Shown: positions 25,596-34,620, numbered from the stretch's first letter. The stretch is 64,000 nucleotides of DNA from Paenibacillus sp. NEAU-GSW1 (GCF_009737085.1 NZ_WOVL01000007.1:87494-151493), one strand, 5' to 3'. Numbers and translations are program-made. The notes: generated by a model from the sequence alone, not told the origin.

Positions 25596-28500
25596 ATGAA
25601 AATTAAATTCAAACACCAGCAGTTCCAGGCAGATGCCGTTAAAAGTATTATTGATGTATTCGCAGGACAACCAAACGATACCTCTCGTTTTACCCTTGAT
25701 AAAGGGCGGCGTCAGAAAACTGAGTATGTAGGAGATTTATTTCAATCAACTACAAGTAATGAATCAGAATATGGATTCAAGAACAATCCCATAAAGCTAA
25801 TTGATCAAGAAGTGCTGAGTAATATTCAATCGACACAACGCGAAAATGGATTGAAATTATCAGAACGACTTGAAGGTAAATTCAACTTGACCATTGAGAT
25901 GGAGACCGGTACGGGTAAGACATACACCTATATTCGCTCGATGTTTGAGCTTTATAAGAAATATGGATGGAGCAAATTCATCATCGTAGTCCCTTCTATT
26001 GCGATCCGGGAAGGTGTGCTCAAGACGTTCCAGATTACCGAAGACCACTTTATGGCCGAGTATGGCTCAAAGGCTCGTTATTTCGTTTACAACTCGAAGC
26101 AATTGCACCACATCGAGCAGTTTGCCAGCGATGCTGGGATTAATGTCATGATAATTAACTCTCAGGCGTTCGCAGCGAGAGGTCAGGATGCAAGAAGAAT
26201 TTATATGGAATTGGACGACTTTAACTCTCGACGCCCAATCGATGTTATTGCCAGTACGAATCCGATCCTGATCATTGACGAGCCGCAATCGGTGGAAGGT
26301 CAGAAGACCAAGGATTCGCTAAAGTTGTTTAAACCGTTGTTTACTTTGCGATATTCGGCCACTCATAAAGAGGACTATAACAAAGTCTATCGCCTCGATG
26401 CTCTGGATGCGTACAATATGAAGCTGGTTAAAAAAATCAGTGTTAAAGGTATCTCGGTTAAAGGAACGAGCGGAACCAACAGCTATGTATATCTCGAAGG
26501 CATTGATATCAGCGATAAGCATGCACCCATAGCCCGACTTGAGTACGAAATGAAAACAAAATCCGGTTTAAGTAAAGTTTCCAAGAAAAGAGTAACCGGT
26601 GATGACCTCTATCAATTGTCCGAAAATCTGGAGCAATATAAAGGATACAAGATTTCTGAGATCAACGGACAGAATAACAGTATAAGCTTCACCAATGGCG
26701 TTACTTTATACGGAGGAGACGTACAGGGAGATGTCAGTGAGAATCACTTCCGCCGAATTCAAATTCGGGAGACGATCAAGTCACACTTTGAGAAGGAGCG
26801 GGTCCTTTTCCATAAAGGAATCAAGGTGCTTTCTCTTTTCTTCATCGATGAAGTCGCGAAGTACCGGCAATATGATAAAGACAGCACAGAACTGAACGGA
26901 GTTTATGCTGACATTTTTGAAGAAGAATATATGGAACTACTAAATGAACAGCTTTCGTTGTTTGCAGATGACCCCTATATTCAGTATCTGAATTCAATTC
27001 AAGTACGCGGGACACATAAAGGGTATTTTTCTATCGACAAGAAGAACAGCCGATTTGTTGATTCGAAAGTATCTGCTAAGGAAACCGATTCAGATGACGC
27101 AGACGCTTACGATTTGATCATGAGGGATAAGGAGCGTCTTCTCAGCTTCGAGGAACCGACCCGGTTCATTTTCTCCCACTCGGCTTTGAAAGAAGGCTGG
27201 GACAATCCTAACGTATTCCAGATTTGCACACTAAAGCACAGCGACTCAACAATCAAGAAACGGCAGGAAGTCGGACGTGGACTAAGATTGTGTGTAAATC
27301 AGCATGGCGAACGCATAGATACCAGCATACCAGGCATTGATGTTCATGAGATCAACTCATTAACTGTCATTGCCAGCGAGTCCTATGAGCAATTCGCTAA
27401 ACAGCTGCAAAACGAAATTGCAGCTACATTATCGGATCGTCCACGCAAAGCGGATACTGGGTTCTTCCTGGACAAAGTACTTACCAATGCACGCGGCGAG
27501 CAATTAAAAATCGACGAGAGACTAGCAAGCAAGCTACAATTTGCTTTTATAAAGAATGGCTATGTCGATGACGACTTCCATTTGACCGATGGTTACTTCG
27601 CCGCAGTAGAAGAGCAGAATGTCAAGCTGCCTGATGGGCTGAGTGCATATCAAGAACCACTTATCGAGTTGGTCAAATCCATATACGTTGAAGGTAAGTC
27701 GGATATGACGAATGATGATCGGAAAAACACGATTTCAGCTATCACCGTTAACAACAACTTTCACAAGCAAGAGTTCAAGGAATTGTGGGACCGAATAAAC
27801 AAAAGATCTGTTTATACGGTTCAGTTCAACTCTGAAGAACTAGTTCGTAAATGTGTTTTGGCCTTAGATATGAACTTGCAGGTGCCCTCCATCCGTTACT
27901 CCATTAAACATGGGGAAATGAATAATATTGAGTCTCGAGAACAACTTAAGCAAGGCGAGTCATTTGTAACACGAGAGACTCAAACCGAGTATGTGCACGG
28001 TGCGGCAACATCAAAGATCAAGTACGACTTAATCGGAAAGCTGATGGATGAAACAAAACTGACAAGAAAAACGATTGTCGCCATCATGAAAGGCATTAAA
28101 CAATCTACTTTCATGTTATTCCAGAAAAATCCCGAGGAGTTTATTATCCGGACATCTAGACTGATCAATGAGCAAAAGGCTACGACCATCATCGAGTCCA
28201 TCACTTACGATGTAATCAACGATACGTTCCATACGGATGTGTTCACGAAGAACACGCTGAAGGGGCAGCTTGGTCAAAATGCGATTGCCGTTGAAAAGCA
28301 CATCTATGACTATGTGGTGACGGATTCCAAGATCGAGCGGGCATTCGCGAAAGAGCTGGATACGAGCAACGAAGTGCACGTTTATGCCAAGCTGCCGCGT
28401 GGGTTCTACATCCCGACTCCAGTCGGCGAATACAATCCGGACTGGGCTATTGTATTTAAAGAAGGCGGCATCAAGCACATTTACTTTATTGCTGAGACGA

Positions 28501-28649
28501 AAGGCTCTTTGGACTCAATGGAGCTGCGTGAAATCGAGAAGGCGAAGATTGAATGTGCACGACGGCATTTTGCCAAGCTCAACTCTGACCAATTGAAGTA
28601 CGACGTTGTTAACAACTACGAGAAGTTATTGGAGATTGTGAAAGGATAG
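25596..28649 (+). CDS. res: Type III restriction enzyme (Res)
   Basis: A 1017-residue SF2 helicase-nuclease. The helicase has LTIEMETGTGKTYTYIRSMF (Walker A, about 95-114), PILIIDEPQSVEG (DEPQ, about 226), FIFSHSALKEGWDNPNVFQI (about 525) and KKRQEVGRGLRLCVNQHGER (motif VI). The C-terminal endonuclease keeps PD-(D/E)XK in YNPDWAIVF then IYFIAETKG (about 946-970), so it should be active. It works with Mod, translocating or diffusing between unmethylated sites and cutting. AAGGAGGGG is positioned well before ATG 25596. The N-terminal 90 residues before Walker A are typical for the family. Confidence 0.92.
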   Translation: MKIKFKHQQFQADAVKSIIDVFAGQPNDTSRFTLDKGRRQKTEYVGDLFQSTTSNESEYGFKNNPIKLIDQEVLSNIQSTQRENGLKLSERLEGKFNLTIEMETGTGKTYTYIRSMFELYKKYGWSKFIIVVPSIAIREGVLKTFQITEDHFMAEYGSKARYFVYNSKQLHHIEQFASDAGINVMIINSQAFAARGQDARRIYMELDDFNSRRPIDVIASTNPILIIDEPQSVEGQKTKDSLKLFKPLFTLRYSATHKEDYNKVYRLDALDAYNMKLVKKISVKGISVKGTSGTNSYVYLEGIDISDKHAPIARLEYEMKTKSGLSKVSKKRVTGDDLYQLSENLEQYKGYKISEINGQNNSISFTNGVTLYGGDVQGDVSENHFRRIQIRETIKSHFEKERVLFHKGIKVLSLFFIDEVAKYRQYDKDSTELNGVYADIFEEEYMELLNEQLSLFADDPYIQYLNSIQVRGTHKGYFSIDKKNSRFVDSKVSAKETDSDDADAYDLIMRDKERLLSFEEPTRFIFSHSALKEGWDNPNVFQICTLKHSDSTIKKRQEVGRGLRLCVNQHGERIDTSIPGIDVHEINSLTVIASESYEQFAKQLQNEIAATLSDRPRKADTGFFLDKVLTNARGEQLKIDERLASKLQFAFIKNGYVDDDFHLTDGYFAAVEEQNVKLPDGLSAYQEPLIELVKSIYVEGKSDMTNDDRKNTISAITVNNNFHKQEFKELWDRINKRSVYTVQFNSEELVRKCVLALDMNLQVPSIRYSIKHGEMNNIESREQLKQGESFVTRETQTEYVHGAATSKIKYDLIGKLMDETKLTRKTIVAIMKGIKQSTFMLFQKNPEEFIIRTSRLINEQKATTIIESITYDVINDTFHTDVFTKNTLKGQLGQNAIAVEKHIYDYVVTDSKIERAFAKELDTSNEVHVYAKLPRGFYIPTPVGEYNPDWAIVFKEGGIKHIYFIAETKGSLDSMELREIEKAKIECARRHFAKLNSDQLKYDVVNNYEKLLEIVKG

Positions 28650-28688
28650 TAGTCTCCTGAAAAAAAGAATTGCTTCATCCAAACATCA

Positions 28689-28720
28689 GTTCCCTGACAG
28701 CCTATTGTCGGGGAACTTTG
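28689..28720 (+). terminator. Terminator after res
   Basis: Stem GTTCCCtGACA / TGTCgGGGAAC then TTTGTTATT. The T-run is weak. Confidence 0.65.
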
Positions 28721-28821
28721 TTATTGTAAAGGCAGTAATGAGAAGGAATATGTTGGATGATAACGAAAATATAGTATGTTAGTTCTGAATCAAAAGTCAT
28801 ATAAATGGGGGTGCTTAAGGC

Positions 28822-29106
28822 ATGGGCACTAATTCGAAAGAAGCAGTGAGAATGAGACTTACTCAGATTTTTAAGTATCTGCAGGCATTAAATCAAATCA
28901 AAAATCCGGTTAAAAAATCGATAGATGATCAACGTTGGAAGCTTTGGGTATCTGAACTGCCCAAGCATGAGGATATTGAATGTCGATTTTTAGAACTGGG
29001 TAGAGAACCTGATGCAGAAGATTCGTTGGATATCTTGCTCAAGGTAAGAAGGCCGGCTTTAACTCAATGTCCCGAACCTCCTGAGCTTATTGATGTGGCA
29101 ACATAA
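28822..29106 (+). pseudogene. N-terminal remnant of a large SF1 helicase
   Basis: A 94-residue frame: RLTQIFKYLQALNQIKNPVK near residue 12, WKLWVSELPKHEDIE, and LDILLKVRRPALTQCPEPPE at the end. In my reading this is the start of very long (over 1000-residue) AAA/DUF-type superfamily 1 helicases that accompany restriction genes; here it stops just after the PEPPE segment. The rest of the helicase is absent, so this is a remnant left by a large deletion. GGGGGTG lies about 10 nt before ATG 28822. An alternative is a stand-alone small protein that kept the N-terminal domain. Confidence 0.5.
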
Positions 29107-29119
29107 AGGATATATTCGA

Positions 29120-29305
29120 ATGGAATCTGCTATTCCAATTTTAGAAGGCGCGGTTCCTGCTTGTGTTTTCGAAGAGGGGCAAGCGTTAGCGATCGAATTG
29201 GATGGCGAGCTGATATCCAGATTATCGGATGCTTTTGAGGAGCATCAGTATATGCTTTCTCTTACCAATCCAGGAATGACTCTCAGAGCAAATCCTTACG
29301 AATAA
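29120..29305 (+). CDS. Small hypothetical protein or helicase tail
   Basis: A 61-residue product, MESAIPILEGAVPACVFEEG then LIDGEL-like ELDGELISRLSDAFEEHQ and TLRANPYE. AAAGGA lies about 11 nt before ATG 29120. Its frame starts within the end of the helicase remnant, so it could be a fragment of the deleted gene or an independent small partner of the McrB-like gene 16 bp downstream. Family not recognised. Confidence 0.4.
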   Translation: MESAIPILEGAVPACVFEEGQALAIELDGELISRLSDAFEEHQYMLSLTNPGMTLRANPYE

Positions 29306-29321
29306 ATAATCGGAGGCCAAC

Positions 29322-31571
29322 ATGAACATCCATCAAATAGAAGAAGCTTTGTCTATTCCCGATACGTCGATACGTTGCCAACGCGTGCTTGATGAAGTCC
29401 AGCCAATCCTTCGCCAGATCATGGATACGTTTAAGAGTCAATACGCCAACCATGCGCCAGAACTGCTGAATTATCATGTTCATACCTACGAAGTGACGCT
29501 GCGCACGACGATGCACGATGCCCGGAACCCCAAATATGCGGACAGCAAGCGGAATTCCGATATTGGCAAAAAGGCGTTTATTGAATTGATCGACAAAAGC
29601 CAGTCTCCATCGGAGTTCTCTACACTGATGCTGTCGCTGAACGGCATGGATCGAAAGTTCAAAATCACGCAATCCGACAACTTCTATCCCTATTGGGAAG
29701 CAGTCCGTACACAAAGCAATGCGAAGCAGTTCGCCCAAGTACTTGAATCGCTGCCTGAGAACGTACAAGTGTATATCAGCGACAAAGAAGATACTCCGAT
29801 TAAAAGATCCGAGTTAATCCCTTATCTTCAAACGTGTATCAAAGAAAAACGGAAACCTTGGATCTTATTCGGAACTCAAATCGATTTCGAGCGGATTCCG
29901 CACACAGCAGAGTTAGTTGAGATCATTTGGAATACATGGAATGAGCTAGCGCCGCTTCGTCAGTTCAGAAGAGCCGAGGCCGCTAGCCAAGCGCACTCAC
30001 TTAGGATTTTTGAACGATTCAATGCTCATCAAGAAGAGTTCTCGATTACATTATTCGGAAAATCCTATGATGTGAAGTTTGAGGCCACAGCACAGGTAAA
30101 GGCCAACCAGTGGAAGCAGGAGTTTGGGCTTTACGAGAAAGGCCAGTTGCTTGTACAAGGGAATTTTGACCAATATATCCGGGATCCGGGCGAAGTCATC
30201 GGAATCCGACTCAATCATGCGAACGGCGTACTATTTTCTCAGTTGCGTATGCTTCGGGAAGACGGGCAATCGCAATGGAAAATTACGAAAAGCTTCAAGA
30301 CGCGAGGGAATGACAATTCAGTCGATCAGAACAAAGCATATTTAAACAAAGCCATGGAGGAATTAAAGAATCATCAGGTTACGACAGAAGGCAATGCATT
30401 CCATGTCGGAACCTGGGACAATGACAAGCAGCAGTTCGTTGAACCGATTGCACAGGTCAAGAAGACGATGATTACGGCAGCGGCGATTTTCACGGATTGT
30501 TTAGGGTACTTTCATTTTCCTAAAGAAGCGGTTCCTGCCGAGACGCCGTCTCAAGAAGGAGCGGACGAGAGTTTCGAATTATTCGAACACGACTTTAATC
30601 TGTCCTCCATCCTGTCCAACGTACAGGAAAGCCCGTTCACCTACGCAGATGCGATCATTCGAGATTTTCATTTAAATCTGGTCAGTCTGGAGGACAAGCA
30701 CTTTGTCATCTTGAACGGCATTTCTGGAACAGGCAAAACAAGACTGTGTCTGCTTTATGCAAACGCTGTATATGGCCAAACGCATGATGCGTATAATCCG
30801 TATTTGAAGGTAATTCCTGTTCGTCCCGATTGGACGGATTCGACATCATTGTTCGGCTACTATAGCGCGCTGGAAAAAAGGTATGTGCGGACGCAGTTCC
30901 TGAACGCCGTGCTGCAAGCAATTCAGGAAGGCAAGCCTATGTTCGTCGTACTTGATGAAATGAACCTGGCACGTGTCGAATATTACTTAAGCGACTATTT
31001 AAGCGCGATCGAATCGAGGCAGCCAATACGTCTACATACGGAGAGCCATGTTACGGATGTACCACAAGAACTGCAAATCCCTCATAATCTCTATGTGATT
31101 GGCACGATTAACGTTGACGAGACGACGCACAGCATCTCGGATAAGGTGTTGGACAGAGCCTTCGTGATGACATTGTCTGATGTCGATCTGGATCAGTTCT
31201 GGAATGCGGCGGAGTCTAAGTATAAGATCGCCTTGCAGGAAGAATGGAAAATGCTGCAGACACTTCATGTAAAGCTAAGCCGGTATGAGCTTCATTTCGG
31301 CTACCGGACGATGAATGAGATGCTCCGCAAGCTGTACGCCAATGAGGAACTAGACTCGGATATTCGCATGGAGAAGAAGGAAGCGGTCGATCGCGTGATT
31401 GCCGAGAAAGTGCTACCCAAGATTCGCGGGGATGAGCGAATTGATGCTTTGCTCACCGACTTGATCGATTGGGCAGCCGCGTTATTCGGTGACGGATCGG
31501 AGTCGCTCTATCACTTGCTGCGCATGAAAGGAGAACTGGATCGATATGGCGCTACCCAGTTCTGGAGATAA
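29322..31571 (+). CDS. McrB-like AAA+ GTPase
   Basis: A 749-residue protein with an N-terminal DNA/partner-binding region (about 1-430, no motif I recognise) and a C-terminal McrB-type AAA+ motor: FVILNGISGTGKTRLCLLYA (Walker A, about 461), VRPDWTDSTSLFGYYSALE, PMFVVLDEMNLARVEYYLSD (Walker B with the McrB MNLARVE signature, about 536) and VIGTINVDETTHSISDKVLD. McrBC systems are GTP-driven type IV nucleases that cut modified DNA. CGGAGG precedes ATG 29322. Overlap of 26 bp with the next gene indicates a paired complex. The N-terminal domain should set specificity. Confidence 0.87.
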   Translation: MNIHQIEEALSIPDTSIRCQRVLDEVQPILRQIMDTFKSQYANHAPELLNYHVHTYEVTLRTTMHDARNPKYADSKRNSDIGKKAFIELIDKSQSPSEFSTLMLSLNGMDRKFKITQSDNFYPYWEAVRTQSNAKQFAQVLESLPENVQVYISDKEDTPIKRSELIPYLQTCIKEKRKPWILFGTQIDFERIPHTAELVEIIWNTWNELAPLRQFRRAEAASQAHSLRIFERFNAHQEEFSITLFGKSYDVKFEATAQVKANQWKQEFGLYEKGQLLVQGNFDQYIRDPGEVIGIRLNHANGVLFSQLRMLREDGQSQWKITKSFKTRGNDNSVDQNKAYLNKAMEELKNHQVTTEGNAFHVGTWDNDKQQFVEPIAQVKKTMITAAAIFTDCLGYFHFPKEAVPAETPSQEGADESFELFEHDFNLSSILSNVQESPFTYADAIIRDFHLNLVSLEDKHFVILNGISGTGKTRLCLLYANAVYGQTHDAYNPYLKVIPVRPDWTDSTSLFGYYSALEKRYVRTQFLNAVLQAIQEGKPMFVVLDEMNLARVEYYLSDYLSAIESRQPIRLHTESHVTDVPQELQIPHNLYVIGTINVDETTHSISDKVLDRAFVMTLSDVDLDQFWNAAESKYKIALQEEWKMLQTLHVKLSRYELHFGYRTMNEMLRKLYANEELDSDIRMEKKEAVDRVIAEKVLPKIRGDERIDALLTDLIDWAAALFGDGSESLYHLLRMKGELDRYGATQFWR

Positions 31572-33048
31572 TCCCGAATTCTACTGCTCGGACACGGGGA
31601 TATGGACTCCGATTGATCAAATGCTATTTGAGGAAGCACGAATATATCGCTGGAGAACGTCGTACCGGGAGCCATTTCAATTTTTTGCGCTTGGCATGCC
31701 GATCTCAATGGTGCGAACGGTAACAGGCTGGGAAGGCGAATGGACGGCGCCTTTCCAGTCTGGCTTGCTGACTTTCACAATTGAACAAGCTGAACGAATA
31801 ACCCTTGAGACGTACTTGTTTCCCGACAAGCGGAAAATAACCGAAGCAGGCTACACGCAAATGATAGCGGATATTCTCGCGGAAGCGGCGGCTTGTTTTC
31901 AGCATTGCGGGGCTTATCTGAAGTTCGATAGCAAAGGTTTCGCTCGAAAAACCTCTTTGGCGCAGTGGGATTATATCGATCGTTCCTTTTATCGGCTGCA
32001 GCAATGGTTTCGAGACATTCAAGCCAGACCGCTTCGCAGGCTGACCACGAACGATCAATGGATTCGCAGAGAAAACGTGAAGCATGTGACGCCGGCGCTA
32101 CTTGCTTGGTCGGAACGACATCCAGGCAACGGAATGAGTCGAGAAATTCCCGTTCCCGAGCTCGTATGGTCTGGTGTGCGCGAGGACACGTACAGCGTAT
32201 ATGAGAACCAAGTGTTGCTTCGGCAACTGCGCGAGCTGCAGCATCTTCTGCGTGAGTACCAGAGCATATCCTTGGATGCGATACGATCCAAAGCCGGTTA
32301 TTATCTTGATCGTGTGAACGGGTGGCTTCGCTCTTCTTTTCTGCAGCAGCTACAGCCTCACGCCGGCTCGGTCGTCGTATCCCAAGTGTTTCGCAAACAT
32401 CCAATTTATCGTAATTGGTTTTCTTGGTTTCAGCAGCTCTATCAATTTAATGAGTACTCGATCGGTCTTCAAAGCTCGATTCCCTTAAAAGACACGTATC
32501 ATCTTTATGGAATATGGGTCTTTATGCAACTGGTCAAGATACTGCGGGAAAACGGCTCATTGCTCAATTCTTCCGATCTCTTTACCCTTGAGCAGAATGG
32601 TCTAGTCTTGAATTTATCCGAGACAAAAGAGAGCCGGATTAAGCTGGTTGGCGGCGCCACTCTTGCTTACCAACGAAGGTTCAAACCGTCAACGCTTGAT
32701 TTCGTCACGTATACGCATGATATGATCCCGGATATCGTTCTTGAGGTCGAGGGGAAATTGTATATTTTTGATCCTAAGTACCGCATCGATCGCAATCTAC
32801 CGATGGCGCTAGGAGAAATGCATAAGTATCGGGACGGAATCGTGCGATCAACGGATGGCAGCAGGGCGGTGGAAGAGGTTTATATTATTACGCCTGCAGA
32901 CGGCAAGGAGAATTCGATTCTGTTCGGCAACGATTATATGCAGAAGCATCGTATGGGGGTTTATACATTAAAGCCCGGTGAAGGGAATATGAAATTAGCG
33001 GTTAAGCTCATGGATATCATGAGAGGATCCATAGAGGTAATGATTTGA
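31546..33048 (+). CDS. McrC-like DUF2357/PD-(D/E)XK nuclease
   Basis: A 500-residue partner of the McrB-like gene, starting inside its 3' end (26-bp overlap). The N-terminal half (EWTAPFQSGLLTFTIEQAER and following) resembles DUF2357. The C-terminal half has DMIPDIVLEVEGKLYIFDPK followed by YRIDRN (about 393-417), a PD-(D/E)XK nuclease core with DPKY, as in McrC. It should supply the cutting activity while the AAA+ ring translocates. A more remote possibility is a DUF2357-type partner with a different role, but the PD...DPK motif favours a nuclease. Confidence 0.82.
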   Translation: MALPSSGDNPEFYCSDTGIWTPIDQMLFEEARIYRWRTSYREPFQFFALGMPISMVRTVTGWEGEWTAPFQSGLLTFTIEQAERITLETYLFPDKRKITEAGYTQMIADILAEAAACFQHCGAYLKFDSKGFARKTSLAQWDYIDRSFYRLQQWFRDIQARPLRRLTTNDQWIRRENVKHVTPALLAWSERHPGNGMSREIPVPELVWSGVREDTYSVYENQVLLRQLRELQHLLREYQSISLDAIRSKAGYYLDRVNGWLRSSFLQQLQPHAGSVVVSQVFRKHPIYRNWFSWFQQLYQFNEYSIGLQSSIPLKDTYHLYGIWVFMQLVKILRENGSLLNSSDLFTLEQNGLVLNLSETKESRIKLVGGATLAYQRRFKPSTLDFVTYTHDMIPDIVLEVEGKLYIFDPKYRIDRNLPMALGEMHKYRDGIVRSTDGSRAVEEVYIITPADGKENSILFGNDYMQKHRMGVYTLKPGEGNMKLAVKLMDIMRGSIEVMI

Positions 33049-33069
33049 AGCGGAGAGGAGTCAGTTAGA

Positions 33070-34005
33070 ATGGCCGATGTCGCAGATAAACATGGATTGA
33101 GCTGTCATTCAATCATTGAAAAAGCGATCGAATTTGCCGCCTATGCACATCGAAATCAGGCGCGCAAAGGAACAGAAATTCCATATATCAGTCATCCGTA
33201 TGCAGTCGGAATGATTTTGCTGAAAGCGGGTTGTAACGAAGAAGTTGTAGCTGCCGGAATCCTGCATGATACGCTTGAGGATACCGAGACGACCAATGAA
33301 CAATTGCTTGCGCTGTTCGGCCACGTTGTTCTTGAAATTGTCCAGGGGTGCTCTGAACCCGACAAAGGAGCCACTTGGGAGGAGAGGAAACAGCACACGC
33401 TGGAGGGTCTGAAAACGTCCAATCTGGCCATTCGTCAGGTGTCTTGCGCAGATAAGCTGCACAATATCCGCTCAATCAGACGGGATTTGGAGCAGTATGG
33501 TGAAGATACGTGGAAGCGATTCAAACGGGGACGTGAGAGCCAGCAATGGTATTATACTGGGCTAATTGAAAGTCTTGGATACGCATCGCGATTTCCGCTC
33601 TTAGATGAGTTGCAAGATGAGATAGAACAAGTTTTCGGAGCCATGTTGACGCAACCGGAGTGGAGAAAATTTCGAAGGAGTCAGAAGTTTATTGATCTGG
33701 CTTTTGAAACTGCGTATGGCAACCTGTCTGATATTGAAGAGCGGCAGCCGAAGTTTGTCAAGCTAGGAGCATGGGATCTTATACAGCATATCCACGAACG
33801 AGCTTATCCGCTAAATCCGGATTATCAGGACGATTTCGATAGGCTGATAACTTATTTACAAGAACGGGGCATTGAGTTTGAATTTAACAGTGAAGGCCCT
33901 GCTATTCTTGTAGGCTTCTGCACCGTACTCATGCGTGCATTAAACATGTATCCTCACGAGGTTTTTCATCATTTCAAGCGTGGGATGAAACGCGGGATCT
34001 TATAA
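33070..34005 (+). CDS. HD domain hydrolase (RelA/SpoT-like N-terminal fold)
   Basis: A 311-residue protein. AIEFAAYAHRNQARKGTEIP, YISHPYAVGMILLKAG, VVAAGILHDTLEDTETTNEQ (about 60-79, the HD pair) and VSCADKLHNIRSIRRDLEQY (about 122) are the HD motifs of the (p)ppGpp/metazoan SpoT hydrolase fold. There is no synthetase, TGS or ACT domain. The C-terminal about 120 residues are unassigned. It could hydrolyse ppGpp or another nucleotide. GGAGAGGAG precedes ATG 33070, 22 bp after the McrC-like gene, so it probably shares that transcript. HD hydrolases near restriction genes may be accessory effectors, but this is inference. Confidence 0.8.
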   Translation: MADVADKHGLSCHSIIEKAIEFAAYAHRNQARKGTEIPYISHPYAVGMILLKAGCNEEVVAAGILHDTLEDTETTNEQLLALFGHVVLEIVQGCSEPDKGATWEERKQHTLEGLKTSNLAIRQVSCADKLHNIRSIRRDLEQYGEDTWKRFKRGRESQQWYYTGLIESLGYASRFPLLDELQDEIEQVFGAMLTQPEWRKFRRSQKFIDLAFETAYGNLSDIEERQPKFVKLGAWDLIQHIHERAYPLNPDYQDDFDRLITYLQERGIEFEFNSEGPAILVGFCTVLMRALNMYPHEVFHHFKRGMKRGIL

Positions 34006-34022
34006 AAGAAACTACACCATGG

Positions 34023-34052
34023 CGGACTTCAATGATATTGAAGTTCGTTTTT
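34023..34052 (+). terminator. Terminator after the HD gene
   Basis: Stem CGGACTTCA / TGAAGTTCG followed by TTTTTG. Confidence 0.8.
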
Positions 34053-34056
34053 GATT

Positions 34057-34115
34057 AGGAACGAGCGTTCGGTGACAAGTAGAGGTCAAATGGTTGTTTC
34101 ATAATTAAGACTCGG
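34057..34115 (+). promoter_or_regulatory. Shared upstream element, copy C
   Basis: Starts AGGAACGAGCGTTCGGTGAC, then AAGTAGAGGTCAAA. The first about 38 bp align without gap to copy A. GAACgagcGTTC is a perfect GAAC-N4-GTTC LexA-type box. TTAAGACT follows near 34105. It now precedes degraded genes and, 500 bp on, Wadjet. Confidence 0.6.
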
Positions 34116-34280
34116 AGGAAGATTTGATACTCAAATTCTAAATCATCAATATATATTATTATGCACTGTACAAGGGGATGCTGTTATGCGGCTCAATAAA
34201 CTGACAAGTTATGTTACAGCACATAATCCACATGCGGTCATGTTCTTCAAAAAGAAACAGGTCTTAAAGGCATCAGATAA

Positions 34281-34394
34281 ATCAAAGGTGGTGGCGGGTG
34301 GTTTGATTTCTCGCTTGTAGAGGAGGCATCGTTTTGGGTGGAAAATAACTATCCGCATTATGAATTTAAGAAATGTGGTAAGTGCAAGGCGTAA
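34281..34394 (+). pseudogene. C-terminal remnant of an unidentified gene
   Basis: In one frame the sequence reads GGGGWFDFSLVEEASFWVEN then YPHYEFKKCGKCKA and a stop. It is closed upstream by a stop after DK. It looks like the real tail of a protein with a CxxC end, cut off from its start. Upstream short frames from 34187 are broken after a few codons. The 34.0-34.6 kb gap otherwise holds only such debris. Confidence 0.4.
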
Positions 34395-34442
34395 ATATGA
34401 CGAGCAGCAATAATGAAGAACTTCAGGGAGGTTCTAGCCGTG

Positions 34443-34600
34443 ATGAATAAAGATGATCTGCGTGTGTTCGTTTACGGTAGCTTGCGAAAGTACTGTTATT
34501 TAAAAAACTTCAATACAAAGGGTATCGTAAACGTGGCATCTCTAAAGAGATAGTAAGCGTTGTCGTGCATATGCCCGAAAAGGCAACATTACGGAATTGA
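34443..34600 (+). pseudogene. Gamma-glutamylcyclotransferase-like N-terminal fragment fused to a foreign tail
   Basis: Begins MNKDDLRVFVYGSLRK, the characteristic start of gamma-glutamylcyclotransferase/AIG2-like proteins, then departs from the family after 16 residues and stops at 34553. Another frame through the same bases ends KRGISKEIVSVVVHMPEKAT then LRN and a stop at 34600, which looks like the C-terminus of a different protein. A deletion or recombination joined two partial genes. It is just upstream of jetA. Confidence 0.5.
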
Positions 34601-34620
34601 AAGGGGAGAGCCCAGATAAA

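Noticed and set aside
19114..28649. DISARM or BREX system
   Set aside because: The PLD and SNF2 parts resemble DISARM helicases, but the drmA/drmB-type genes and the BREX brxC/pglX/pglZ genes are absent; the enzymes are type III Mod and Res.
31775..32404. Minus-strand frame of about 209 residues
   Set aside because: Antisense to the McrC-like gene, with Arg/Ala-rich shadow composition and no ribosome binding site.
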